NCBI RefSeq assembly: GCF_014117325.1
Contig: NZ_CP059732.1
Coordinates: forward strand, 744,001-808,000
Reading direction: 5' to 3'
Source of the DNA: Spirosoma foliorum
Lineage (GTDB): Bacteria > Bacteroidota > Bacteroidia > Cytophagales > Spirosomataceae
Length of the DNA stretch: 64,000 nucleotides
Each line of letters opens with the position of its first letter. Within the stretch, counting starts at the first letter, position 1. Shown piece by piece: positions 1 through 8,082 of the stretch. The notes below the pieces were generated by a model. The model saw only the letters and a list, made by a program, of their open reading frames with translations, had not been told where the DNA came from and searched no databases. Both the position numbers and the translations under genes were made by a program.

Positions 1-587
1 TAATCGATAAACTCATCGACACCCAACGACCGGACAAAGGCTTCATTTTTACCCGAAGCCGTCCCAATCACATAGGCGCCAATTGCTTTGGCGAGTTGAA
101 CGCCTAAGTGCCCAACACCACCCGATGCCGCCTGAATCAGTAATTTCTGACCGGCTTCGAGATGCCCATGTTCAGTGAGCGCCTGCCAGGCCGTGAGTAC
201 AGCCAGAGGGGCAGCCGCAGCTTCTTCGAATGATAACTGAGTAGGTTTATGGGCCAGATTGTCGGCTGGAGCGGCAACGTATTCCGCATAGGCATTGCCC
301 GGTTTGGGAAAGTTAACCATACCATAAACGGCATCGCCCGGCTTAAACGTCGTTACGTTGCTTCCCGTTTCTACCACTTCACCAGCCATATCCCAACCCA
401 GAATGATGGGATGAGTATAGCTCTGCGAGTAGGGCGTTGTGCCGTTTCGCGTTTTAAAGTCGGCCGGATTTACCCCAAAAGCCTTGACCTTCACCAGAAC
501 TTCATCGGGAGTAATGGTTGGAGTAGGTACTTCCTGAATGGCGAAATTTTCGACGCCACCCCAATCGCTTAAAACAATCGCTTTCAT
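1..587 (-). CDS. NADP-dependent quinone oxidoreductase, MDR family (3' end outside window)
   Basis: This is a medium-chain dehydrogenase/reductase of the zinc-free quinone oxidoreductase type, predicted to be a cytosolic enzyme reducing quinones or enals with NADPH. I translated it by hand from the ATG at 587. It begins MKAIVLSDWGG and reads on with no stop to the window edge (195 codons). The GroES-like N-terminal half includes the family-typical VKAFGVNPADFKTRNG, and the Rossmann glycine motif ASGGVGHLGVQLAK sits near residue 160. The rest of the nucleotide-binding domain lies beyond position 1. No zinc-site cysteines are visible in the part seen. It is transcribed away from dps with a palindromic repeat behind its start. 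The family is clear; the substrate is not. Confidence 0.88.
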   Translation of the reverse strand, partial: MKAIVLSDWGGVENFAIQEVPTPTITPDEVLVKVKAFGVNPADFKTRNGTTPYSQSYTHPIILGWDMAGEVVETGSNVTTFKPGDAVYGMVNFPKPGNAYAEYVAAPADNLAHKPTQLSFEEAAAAPLAVLTAWQALTEHGHLEAGQKLLIQAASGGVGHLGVQLAKAIGAYVIGTASGKNEAFVRSLGVDEFID

Positions 588-604
588 AGGTAATGTTTAT
601 TGAT

Positions 605-692
605 AATGAGCAATGAATTATGAATAATGAGAAATGGATAATGCATAATGGCTGCTAGTGACATTATGCATTATCCATTTCTCATTATTCAT
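605..692. repeat. Heptad (AATGNNN) palindromic repeat
   Basis: Seven-base units of the form AATGNNN run from 605 to 650, with one unit starting TATG. An 11-base spacer follows, then the reverse complement. The arms 620-650 and 662-692 are perfectly complementary over 31 bases. The same kind of heptad array occurs at 41174-41257. It fills the gap between the oxidoreductase start and the dps stop and could act as a 3' hairpin for dps. Confidence 0.85.
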
Positions 693-700
693 TTTCTAAT

Positions 701-1174
701 TTACTTCAGGTGTGCCCGAAGCATCCAGGCAATTTTTTCATGCTTTTCCATTAGACCCGTAATGTAATCACTGGTTCCGGCATCCTTATGCGCATCGGCA
801 AACTCATTGATGTTTCCGCGAATGAATTCAATGATGCTTTCGTGGTCGCTCAACAGTTTCTTCATTAGGCTCCGACTATCGTTACCGTCTTCGTCCTGTT
901 CGGTCAGGTGCGTTAGTTGCAGGAAATTCTTCAGCGTAGCGGGGGCGTAGTGGCCTAACTGGCGGATGCGCTCAGCTACATTATCCACAATCTCGGCCGA
1001 CTCATTATAGAGCTCTTCGAAGTAGAGGTGTACCGAATGGAAATCCATCCCTTCCAGGTTCCAATGAGCGTTCAGCGTTTTTGTATACAATACAAATTCG
1101 TCGGCCAAAAGCTTGCTTAATTGATGAGCGACTACTTCTCTGTTCTCTGCTGAAATGCCAATGTTTGTTTTCAT
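701..1174 (-). CDS. dps: Dps family DNA-binding ferritin-like protein
   Basis: A 157-residue Dps/miniferritin. Family members form dodecamers that oxidise Fe(II) with peroxide and store the iron, protecting DNA during starvation and oxidative stress. The ferroxidase signature is intact: H37 in LNAHWNLEG, H49 and E53 in the next helix turn, and D64 and E68 in DNVAERI align with the inter-subunit iron site of known Dps proteins. The length is normal for the family. The start at 1174 gives the usual short N-terminal tail. The gene stands alone; a long palindromic repeat lies directly behind its stop and a repeat-rich gap ahead of it. I see no OxyR or Fur site that I can support. Confidence 0.95.
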   Translation of the reverse strand: MKTNIGISAENREVVAHQLSKLLADEFVLYTKTLNAHWNLEGMDFHSVHLYFEELYNESAEIVDNVAERIRQLGHYAPATLKNFLQLTHLTEQDEDGNDSRSLMKKLLSDHESIIEFIRGNINEFADAHKDAGTSDYITGLMEKHEKIAWMLRAHLK

Positions 1175-1293
1175 TTGCGAAGATTTTTAAAATAGTAAAT
1201 GGTATATGTAACTCTGATAGAACACCAAAATGGTGATATGAAATTCAAAGAACGCTGATTTTTATGATTACCGGTGCTGTTTAAATAAGCTTT

Positions 1294-1324
1294 TCGCGGT
1301 GAACCGTGCCACGGTTCACCGCGA
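1294..1324. repeat. Perfect 15-bp hairpin, 1-nt loop
   Basis: TCGCGGTGAACCGTG is followed by one base and its exact reverse complement. A weaker outer stem (TTAAATAAG with CTTATTTAA) extends it. It lies inside the composite repeat block and is GC-richer than its surroundings. Confidence 0.8.
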
Positions 1325-1393
1325 ATCTTATTTAACGTGAATAATGGATAGTATCTGGAATTGTCAATTGATTTTCAGTTATTTATAATGTTA

Positions 1394-1444
1394 TTTTTGT
1401 CATCCCGACCTCAGGAGAGATGACAAAAAACTAGTATAATTCTA
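1394..1444. repeat. GTCATCC-type dispersed palindrome, copy 1
   Basis: The arms TTTTTGTCATC (1394-1404) and GATGACAAAAA (1419-1429) pair, followed by the shared flank ACTAGTATAATTCTA. The same palindrome plus flank occurs inverted at 37496-37543. The T and A tracts on both sides would suit a bidirectional terminator behind the mannosidase gene. Confidence 0.8.
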
Positions 1445-1471
1445 ATCATAACTCTCATAAAAATCAGCGTT

Positions 1472-3748
1472 CTATTTACTTGAAAATGAATAGGGGAAAT
1501 CTTCCGGTTTGATGCCCCGTTGTCGATTGGGTGTTGTCGACATATCGAAGTCCAGTGTGGCTCCCTGTGTTAATTCTTTATGGCTCAGCCAGTTTTTTGA
1601 ATAAGTTTTTCCATTCAGGCGTAGTGTGTTGATGTACTTATGCTGGTCGCTATTGTTAGGCGCTTTAATAATCAGCTCTTTGCCATTTTCTAATTTCGCT
1701 GTTACCTTTTTGAATAGGGGAGCCCCCAGAACGTACTGATCGGTTGCGGGACAAACAGGGTAAAAACCCATAGCCGTAAATACGTACCAGGCCGATGTCT
1801 GCCCATTATCTTCATCCCCACAATAGCCATCAACCGTTGGCAAATAGAGCCGATTCATCACTTCCCGAAGCCAGTATTGGGCCTTCCAGGGCTCACCGGC
1901 ATAGTTATACAGGTAAATCATGTGCTGAATCGGCTGGTTTCCGTGGGCATACTGGCCCATATTGGCAATCTGCATTTCCCGGATTTCGTGAATAACGCTG
2001 CCGTAATAACTCTCGTCGTACACAGGTGGAATAGTGAAAACGGAATCTAGTTTTGTAACGAACTGTTGCCGACCACCCATCAGAGTAATCAATCCCTGCA
2101 CATCGTGAAAAACTGACCAGGTGTAATGCCAGCTGTTGCCTTCGGTAAAGGCATCACCCCATTTGAATGGATTAAACGGCGACTGGAAAGTTCCATTCTG
2201 GTTCTTGCCGCGCATCAGCCCCGTCTGCTTATCAAATAAATTCCGGTAGTTCTGGCTCCGTTTCGCAAACCGGTCGATTTCGGCCTGAGGGCGTTTGAGG
2301 GCTTTGGCCAGCTGATAAATGGTGAAATCGTCGTAGGCATATTCCAGTGTTCGGGCGGCATTTTCGTTGATTTTTACGTCGTAAGGTACATAACCCAGCG
2401 TATTGTAATAACTGGCTCCCCGCCGACCAACGGCATCTAATGGCCCCTCTTGTTCCGAATTTTTCAATACGGCCTCATACAATGTATTGATATCGTACCC
2501 ACGTCCTCCTTTCAGGTAGGCATCTGCAATGATAGACGCCGAATTGGAGCCAATCATGGTGTTCCGCAGACCAGGGCTTGCCCATTCGGGTAGCCAACCT
2601 CCTTCCTTATACGCATTGACTAAACCTTCCTGAATCTGGACGTTCAATGAAGGATACATCAAGTTCAAAAAAGGGAATAATGAACGGAACGTATCCCAAA
2701 AACCCGTATCGGTAAATAAATAGCCGGGCATCACCTGACCATTGTAAGGACTATAATGCACCACTTTCCTGGCGGCATCCAGTTCGTAAAATTTTCGGGG
2801 AAACAGGAGTGAGCGATACAAACAGGAGTAAAAGGTTTGCCTTTGGGCAAGAGTGCCGCCTTCAACCTGAATTCGGGCGAGTTCTTTATTCCAAGCTTGT
2901 CTGGCTTTCTGTTTAACCGTATCGAATGAATCGGTCCCCAACTCCTTCAAATTCAGTTCGGCCTGTTCAAGACTGATAAACGACGAAGCTACTCTAGCGT
3001 GAATTTGCTCGCCTTTGCTGGTTTTAAAACCGACCACGGCCCCCGCATGATCCGATTGTATTTCCAGTGAATCTTTGGTGATCGTTTTCTCGTGCCAGAC
3101 CTGCGCCGTCGTGAATGGCTTATCGAAATAGATGACGAAGTAGTTTTTAAAATTGGCTGGTACGCCACCGCTGTTCCGGGTTGTGTAGCCAATAATCTTA
3201 CGCTCCTTCGGCAAGATTTTCACGTAAGAGCCTTTATCAAAGGCGTCTAGCACCATATACGAATGGTCGGTTTTGGGAAAGGTGAACCGAAACGTAGCCG
3301 CTCGTTCGGTGGGAGTCAGCTCGGTTGTAACGTCGTGGTCGGCCAGATACACGCTGTAGTAATAGGGAGTTGCCAATTCCGATTTGTGTGAATACCAACT
3401 GGCGCGCTCGTTTTCGTCAATTCGGAGTTTTCCGGTTATCGGCATGAGTGAAAACTGGCCATAGTCGTTCATCCAGGGCGACGGCTGGTGCGTTTGTTTA
3501 AACCCCCGAATTTTATCGGCAGTGTAAGTATAGGCCCATCCGTCACCCATTTTGCCCGTCTGGGGCATCCAGAAATTCATTCCCCAGGGCAATGCAATGG
3601 CCGGATAGGTATTTCCATTCGACAAACTCGGCTTAGAATCCGTTCCGATTAATGGATTGACCAGAGCGACCGGATCGGAGGTAGTGGGTTGGGCAGATGC
3701 GGTAGAAAATAACGTTGCCCAGGCAAATAAATAGAGGAGTTTTTTCAT
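1472..3748 (-). CDS. GH92 family alpha-mannosidase, secreted
   Basis: A 758-residue glycoside hydrolase of family 92, whose members are calcium-dependent exo-alpha-mannosidases acting on N-glycan and mannan side chains. A signal peptide covers residues 1-19 (cleavage near ASA-Q), so it acts in the periplasm or outside. VNPLIGTDS and GNTYPAIALPWGM open the N-terminal beta-sandwich. The catalytic-domain signature GYCGDEDNGQ is at 641-650, followed by TSAWYVFTAMGFYPV. The length fits the family. A strong promoter lies about 100 bases upstream (3850-3882). The gene is not in a visible polysaccharide utilisation locus: no SusC/SusD is adjacent. The stop codon TAG is formed by the end of a dispersed repeat. 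Family assignment is very sure; linkage specificity is not. Confidence 0.93.
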   Translation of the reverse strand: MKKLLYLFAWATLFSTASAQPTTSDPVALVNPLIGTDSKPSLSNGNTYPAIALPWGMNFWMPQTGKMGDGWAYTYTADKIRGFKQTHQPSPWMNDYGQFSLMPITGKLRIDENERASWYSHKSELATPYYYSVYLADHDVTTELTPTERAATFRFTFPKTDHSYMVLDAFDKGSYVKILPKERKIIGYTTRNSGGVPANFKNYFVIYFDKPFTTAQVWHEKTITKDSLEIQSDHAGAVVGFKTSKGEQIHARVASSFISLEQAELNLKELGTDSFDTVKQKARQAWNKELARIQVEGGTLAQRQTFYSCLYRSLLFPRKFYELDAARKVVHYSPYNGQVMPGYLFTDTGFWDTFRSLFPFLNLMYPSLNVQIQEGLVNAYKEGGWLPEWASPGLRNTMIGSNSASIIADAYLKGGRGYDINTLYEAVLKNSEQEGPLDAVGRRGASYYNTLGYVPYDVKINENAARTLEYAYDDFTIYQLAKALKRPQAEIDRFAKRSQNYRNLFDKQTGLMRGKNQNGTFQSPFNPFKWGDAFTEGNSWHYTWSVFHDVQGLITLMGGRQQFVTKLDSVFTIPPVYDESYYGSVIHEIREMQIANMGQYAHGNQPIQHMIYLYNYAGEPWKAQYWLREVMNRLYLPTVDGYCGDEDNGQTSAWYVFTAMGFYPVCPATDQYVLGAPLFKKVTAKLENGKELIIKAPNNSDQHKYINTLRLNGKTYSKNWLSHKELTQGATLDFDMSTTPNRQRGIKPEDFPYSFSSK

Positions 3749-4240
3749 AAGGGTAGTTGGGCGCCAACAGCCTATCTAATCAATTCGCCGGTTTATTGAC
3801 GGTCTTCTGAGAAGAGGATGACAGTGCTTATTGGGAGAGATTTAGACGGCAAATTTAGCCGGAATACCATCGCTGAAACAAACTGATTGAATGAAATAGA
3901 AGCAGAATTGTGGCGTCTAGATCTGACGTTACGCTAAGGGAATTTCCATAGCAACTGTCTGTTGAGGCAAAATTTTACAGTAAAATATGTGTTTATATTG
4001 ATGTTATTTAAGTGAAATAAAAAGGTGTTTTCGTATTAAGTAAGTTTATTTATTTAAAAATATGTAAAATAAATATTGTGTAAACGGTAGTTTGTTGATA
4101 GTTTTGGCAACGCACCGGAAACTAGTTAGAACTACCCCACACCTATCACTGAGCAGACTGAGTGAATTCGTTTGCTTATGAAATAATAAGCTGATCATGT
4201 GATTATAATAATATATATATCCTGACTTACAGTTTTTTAA
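3749..4240. other. Divergent intergenic region (492 bp)
   Basis: This gap separates the divergently transcribed mannosidase and SGNH/DUF11 genes. It holds the mannosidase promoter at 3850-3882. The half next to the SGNH gene (about 3960-4240) is strongly AT-rich, with runs such as ATAATAATATATATAT before 4220. I see no convincing promoter for the rightward gene and no small gene. Confidence 0.6.
3850..3882 (-). promoter_or_regulatory. Bacteroidota-type promoter for the GH92 gene
   Basis: Read on the minus strand, TTTG (3882-3879), 21 bases and TAAATTTG (3857-3850) match the known TTTG / TAnnTTTG promoter of this phylum. Transcription would start near 3843, giving a leader of about 95 bases before the ATG at 3748. 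Confidence 0.7.
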
Positions 4241-6754
4241 ATGATAAAAGTGTACAAGATGAACGGGAGGGTGGGTGTGGTCGTGTGGATAACACTTGTA
4301 GCTGTTCTAGCTGGTTTTTGCGAAGCAAAAGCTCAAATCAAAATTACATTTCCTGTCAGTCGACTGGTTCTTCAGCGAGACAACGGAAATCAGGCAAACG
4401 TACAAATTGTTGGAAGCTATAGTCAGGCCTTAGATGCTGTTGAAGTTCGCGTTGTAGCGCGTGTTGACGGACAGGGTACCACTACCGACTGGACTACGTT
4501 GCAAACCAACCCAACGAATGGCCAGTTTAGGGGTACGCTATCCGTTAAAGGGGGCTGGTATAAACTGCTGGTCCGGGGCCGAAGTGGTGGCGCCATTGTC
4601 ACCACTGATTCATTAGATCGATTTGGGGTAGGAGAGGTGTTTGCCATCATGGGGCACTCTAATGCTCAGGGATCTAGCTGTACGGTTAATGGAGCGAACC
4701 AGTGTCCGTCTATTAATGGAGCAAATGACGATCGGGTTACTGTTGTTGCCATTGATGATAATGGCAGTGATTTTCAGCAATATCTCAATACTGCTGATAC
4801 GCGTTACCTACCGGGGCTGGCATTCAGTCAGTTGTTGCTCACAAGCGGTTTTTCGCCTTTTGCCAGTATACCCTGGTTGTGGGGGCATATGGGAGATGTA
4901 CTCGTCCAGCGAATTAATGTCCCAGTCATGTTTTACAATGCGGGATTTGGGGGAACAACTATGCAGCAAAACTACTTTGCCGCCTATAATATACCCTTTC
5001 AGCATTCATTTGTACGCTACGACCTGCGTATGCCTTATGCCAATCTGCGTAACCTGATGAATCTGTATGTGCCTACTACAGGGATACGAGCTGTGTTGGT
5101 TCAGCACGGCGAGAATGATCGCGATAACCCGACCGACTCAACGGCAAAGTATTATTACAAGGTTATTGATAAAGTAAGATCCGAGTTTAGTAAGCCGAAT
5201 CTGGCCTGTATTATCGCTTTGTCATCATTTGTGGGGGCTCGCTTCGACAATGTACGGGCTGCGCAGTTTCGGGTTATTAATACGGCCGGTTATTTAGCAT
5301 TTCAGGGGCCTGATCTGGATAATATAAACACACTAGCCGATCGTCCCGATGGGCTTCATTTTTCGCCCTCTGGCCAAAACAAAGCGGGTGATTCCTGGGC
5401 TAATGCGATCTCCGACTCGTACCTGGCCATGATTTCGCCCTATCCGGCAGAGGCTCAGCCGGTAGCGAGTTTGGCTTGTGCAGGCTCCAACCAGCTGACG
5501 CTCACACAACCAACTGGTTATCAATACACGTGGAGTACAGGCAGTACCAGCAGTAGTCTGACGGTTGGCTCTGGCATCTACACGGCCCGACTCCTGAATG
5601 GACAGAACAAGGTTTACTTTCCGCCAGCAGTGGTTGTTCCAATAACGGTTCAGCCAGCGGCTCCAACCGTAACGACTGATAACGGCACCTTGGCGATATG
5701 CCGTACAACTGGGTTGAAATTAATGTCATCGTATACGGGGCTCAATCGCTGGAGTACGGGCGCTACCTCGTCGTCCGTTGTTGTTACTAACCCTGGCGTT
5801 TATAGTGTCCAGGCGCAGCACGCAGTTTATGGATGTTTGTCCAATGCGGTTTCACAAACGATCAGCTTGGCTTCGGCAGAACTGAGTTTGGCATTCAGAA
5901 CAGCCCGACGAACAATTTCGATAAATGATACTGTCAGTTTCTGGCTTTCTGTACAAAATAAAGGTACTTGTGATGTTGGTGCGGTGTCGATGCAGAGCCG
6001 CCTGCCACCTAATGTTACATTCGTTTCGTCGGTCGATAATTTGAGCGCGTTCAACGGTGTAGTGAGTGGTACAATTGGCAGTATGACAGCGGGTTTAACA
6101 ACGAATCGGCGGTACGTTGTGCGGTTAACAGCGCCGGGAACTTACATGACGGCTGCTGAATTAACGGCTTCAGTTAACCCAATAGCGGGTGTAACGCTGA
6201 ATAATGGGACGGCCAATGGGGAGAAAGACGAAGCGCAGACTGATGTTCGAACGTTGGCAAGCTCGTCGAGTGTATATGTTTCGCCTAACCCTAATCAGAT
6301 AACGTTACCGACTGTTCAATCGAATCAGCCAACGCCCGATCCTGCTAAGGCCGACTTAAGTTTACAGATGCAGATTAGCAGTATGGCGATAAAGATTGGG
6401 CAGCCCGTTAGCGTTACGCTCATCGTAAATAATCTGGGTGGCTTGACGGCCAAAAATGTTGTATTGAACAATTTGTTACCATCGGGTTTGCAGTTTGTGA
6501 GTTCATCGTCGGGGATGACGGTCAATGGATCGACTGTGCAAGGAACGATTAGCCAAATACCTGCCGGACAATCAGCTAGTCTAACGTTTGTTCTTCAGGC
6601 AACAAGTATGGGCACTTTCACCAATAGGGCTCAAATTTTTAGTGTCGATCAGGCCGATCCCGACTCGACGCCGGGTAATGGCTATACGAATGGCGAGGAT
6701 GACCAGGCGAGTGCCTATCTGCGAACGATTAATCCGGATAGCCTGCCTAAATGA
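4241..6754 (+). CDS. Secreted SGNH-hydrolase-like protein with Ig-like and DUF11 repeats
   Basis: An 837-residue secreted protein with a signal peptide ending near residue 32 (EAKA-Q). Residues 36-125 form a beta-rich domain. Residues 130-400 look like an SGNH/GDSL esterase of the sialate O-acetylesterase type: GHSN at 138-141 carries the putative serine, GEND at 290-293 is block III, and D370 with H373 in DGLHFS complete a possible triad. Two short Ig-like stretches with the repeated WSTG..SSS pattern follow (about 410-550), then two DUF11 modules ending at the C-terminus. The DUF11 tail and its linker closely resemble those of the beta-helix protein at 54392-57721. The probable role is deacetylation or binding of an extracellular glycan. 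No type IX sorting domain is visible. Its stop overlaps an ATG of the next frame, but RidA more likely starts at 6799. Confidence 0.75.
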   Translation: MIKVYKMNGRVGVVVWITLVAVLAGFCEAKAQIKITFPVSRLVLQRDNGNQANVQIVGSYSQALDAVEVRVVARVDGQGTTTDWTTLQTNPTNGQFRGTLSVKGGWYKLLVRGRSGGAIVTTDSLDRFGVGEVFAIMGHSNAQGSSCTVNGANQCPSINGANDDRVTVVAIDDNGSDFQQYLNTADTRYLPGLAFSQLLLTSGFSPFASIPWLWGHMGDVLVQRINVPVMFYNAGFGGTTMQQNYFAAYNIPFQHSFVRYDLRMPYANLRNLMNLYVPTTGIRAVLVQHGENDRDNPTDSTAKYYYKVIDKVRSEFSKPNLACIIALSSFVGARFDNVRAAQFRVINTAGYLAFQGPDLDNINTLADRPDGLHFSPSGQNKAGDSWANAISDSYLAMISPYPAEAQPVASLACAGSNQLTLTQPTGYQYTWSTGSTSSSLTVGSGIYTARLLNGQNKVYFPPAVVVPITVQPAAPTVTTDNGTLAICRTTGLKLMSSYTGLNRWSTGATSSSVVVTNPGVYSVQAQHAVYGCLSNAVSQTISLASAELSLAFRTARRTISINDTVSFWLSVQNKGTCDVGAVSMQSRLPPNVTFVSSVDNLSAFNGVVSGTIGSMTAGLTTNRRYVVRLTAPGTYMTAAELTASVNPIAGVTLNNGTANGEKDEAQTDVRTLASSSSVYVSPNPNQITLPTVQSNQPTPDPAKADLSLQMQISSMAIKIGQPVSVTLIVNNLGGLTAKNVVLNNLLPSGLQFVSSSSGMTVNGSTVQGTISQIPAGQSASLTFVLQATSMGTFTNRAQIFSVDQADPDSTPGNGYTNGEDDQASAYLRTINPDSLPK

Positions 6755-6798
6755 ATAGCACGATAAGCGGTTATCAAACAACTTCACTTAATAAGACA

Positions 6799-7254
6799 AT
6801 GAGCTACTTTCTTAATTTTCTAGTCTGCATTTCGATGGCTTCGTACAGCTTAGCTCAATCAACAGATACGGCCAAAGCGCCCAGTGGCTATCTGTATAAA
6901 GTAGATAATGCGATTCCGGGGCAGACGGTGTACATATGCGGAGAGCGTCCATTTAATGCCAATGGGAATTTGGCAGGATCGGGTAATTTAGGCGCACAGA
7001 CTCAGCAGTTATTCGAAAATATAAAAACTTCACTGGCTACAGTTGGAATGACCCTGAAGGATATTACCCAGATAAAGTATTTCGTCAAAGGGGAAACGGA
7101 AACCTCGCTGGTGAGTAATCTCGATTCGCAACAATTAAAATCGGTACAAAGTACTTACCTTACTATTCCACCAAAAATCGTTGACATGAAAAATGTTGGG
7201 CAAACCGTGCGCAACGACGTCCTGATTGAAATCGAAGTCATTGCGATAAAGTAA
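6799..7254 (+). CDS. RidA/YjgF family protein with signal peptide
   Basis: A 151-residue RidA-family protein. Members hydrolyse reactive enamine/imine intermediates from amino-acid metabolism, or are uncharacterised relatives. The core runs from GYLYKVDNAIPGQTVYICGE through GNLGAQTQQLFENIKTSLATVGM to the C-terminal VRNDVLIEIEVIAIK, where family members carry the substrate-binding arginine and glutamate. The ATG at 6799 was chosen because it starts MSYFLNFLVCISMASYSLAQ, a good signal peptide. An upstream ATG at 6751 overlaps the previous stop but adds 16 unrelated residues. Export is unusual for classical RidA and points to a periplasmic subgroup. It lies 44 bases behind the SGNH gene in the same orientation and is probably co-transcribed. 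Confidence 0.85.
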   Translation: MSYFLNFLVCISMASYSLAQSTDTAKAPSGYLYKVDNAIPGQTVYICGERPFNANGNLAGSGNLGAQTQQLFENIKTSLATVGMTLKDITQIKYFVKGETETSLVSNLDSQQLKSVQSTYLTIPPKIVDMKNVGQTVRNDVLIEIEVIAIK

Positions 7255-7274
7255 TGAATCAAGGGAACTGCTAG

Positions 7275-7889
7275 TTATCTGGGCAATAGTCGAAATTCGC
7301 CGGTAGTTAAGTCGTAGTCGTACTGGCGAGGAATGCCCGTAGCCAGTTCCACTTTCTCAATGTCGGCAGGGCTGATGTGTTCTAATTCCATCATCAGGGC
7401 CCGCAGACTATTTCCGTGAGCGACCACCAATACGGCTTGTCCAGCCTGTAGGTGGGGTAAAATAGTTGTTTTAAAGTATGCGACTACTCGGGCATGTGTG
7501 TCTGCCAATCGTTCACCATGTGGGGGTTGATCTTCGTAGCCACGTCGCCAACGGAATACCTGCTCGGCACCAAATTGCGTTTCGGCTTCGAGCTTGTTCA
7601 TACCCTGCAGATCGCCATACATGCGTTCATTAAGGGCTTCACTGCGTTCAATGGGTAGGTCTGCCTGGCCAATTTCAGTCAGAATTATCGACATCGTTTC
7701 GATAGCCCGTTGTAATACCGACGTAAAGCCAATACTAAAGTTTGGAGGTTGATTGGCTTTGAGGAGATCTCCGGCTTCACGGGCTTCCTGCCGACCAAGA
7801 TCAGTAAGGGGTGTATCAGTATTACCCGTAAATCGGTTTTCTAAATTCCACTGTGATTGTCCGTGACGGACGATAACGAAGAGAGGCAT
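7275..7889 (-). CDS. gpmA: 2,3-bisphosphoglycerate-dependent phosphoglycerate mutase
   Basis: A 204-residue cofactor-dependent phosphoglycerate mutase, converting 3-phosphoglycerate to 2-phosphoglycerate in glycolysis. The RHG signature VRHGQSQWNLENRFTG holds the phosphorylated H9. ERMYGDLQGMNK carries the second catalytic region, and VAHGNSLRALMMELE holds the second active-site histidine. The protein is shorter than the E. coli enzyme, in line with the compact forms of this phylum. It converges on ridA with a 20-base gap and stands alone. Confidence 0.93.
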   Translation of the reverse strand: MPLFVIVRHGQSQWNLENRFTGNTDTPLTDLGRQEAREAGDLLKANQPPNFSIGFTSVLQRAIETMSIILTEIGQADLPIERSEALNERMYGDLQGMNKLEAETQFGAEQVFRWRRGYEDQPPHGERLADTHARVVAYFKTTILPHLQAGQAVLVVAHGNSLRALMMELEHISPADIEKVELATGIPRQYDYDLTTGEFRLLPR

Positions 7890-8068
7890 ATGTACTGACT
7901 ACAAGTAAAACGGAAAAAGTGTTTTAAGAAAATCGACCTATATACTGATATATGTTAAGATCAGGTAATCGGCCGAACTAAATTTAACGTAAGTAATATA
8001 CACTACATTAGGACAAGCTAGAATTTTGTCTCTACTTTAGACACTGTCGAAATTCCCTATCGACTTTG

Positions 8069-8076
8069 TATCTTTG
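8069..8076 (+). promoter_or_regulatory. TAnnTTTG -7 element before the PHP phosphatase gene
   Basis: TATCTTTG matches the phylum's -7 box and ends six bases before the ATG at 8083. No good TTTG -33 partner is seen at the expected spacing. If used, the transcript would be almost leaderless. Confidence 0.4.
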
Positions 8077-8082
8077 CGACTG

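Larger units (their letters stand above)
1249..1473. repeat. Composite inverted-repeat block with 19-bp ends
   Basis: The perfect inverted repeat AGAACGCTGATTTTTATGA occurs at 1249-1267 and, reversed, at 1455-1473. Between the ends are an internal hairpin (1294-1324) and a GTCATC palindrome (1394-1444). The right end overlaps the TAG stop codon of the mannosidase gene. A near-identical inverted pair with a short loop lies at 38237-38316. There is no coding capacity, so it is a MITE-like or REP-like element. It occupies nearly the whole dps-mannosidase gap. Confidence 0.8.

Noticed and set aside
605..692. Possible CRISPR array from regularly repeated short units
   Set aside because: The units are seven bases, contiguous, with no spacers, and the block is a palindrome; no cas genes are in the window.
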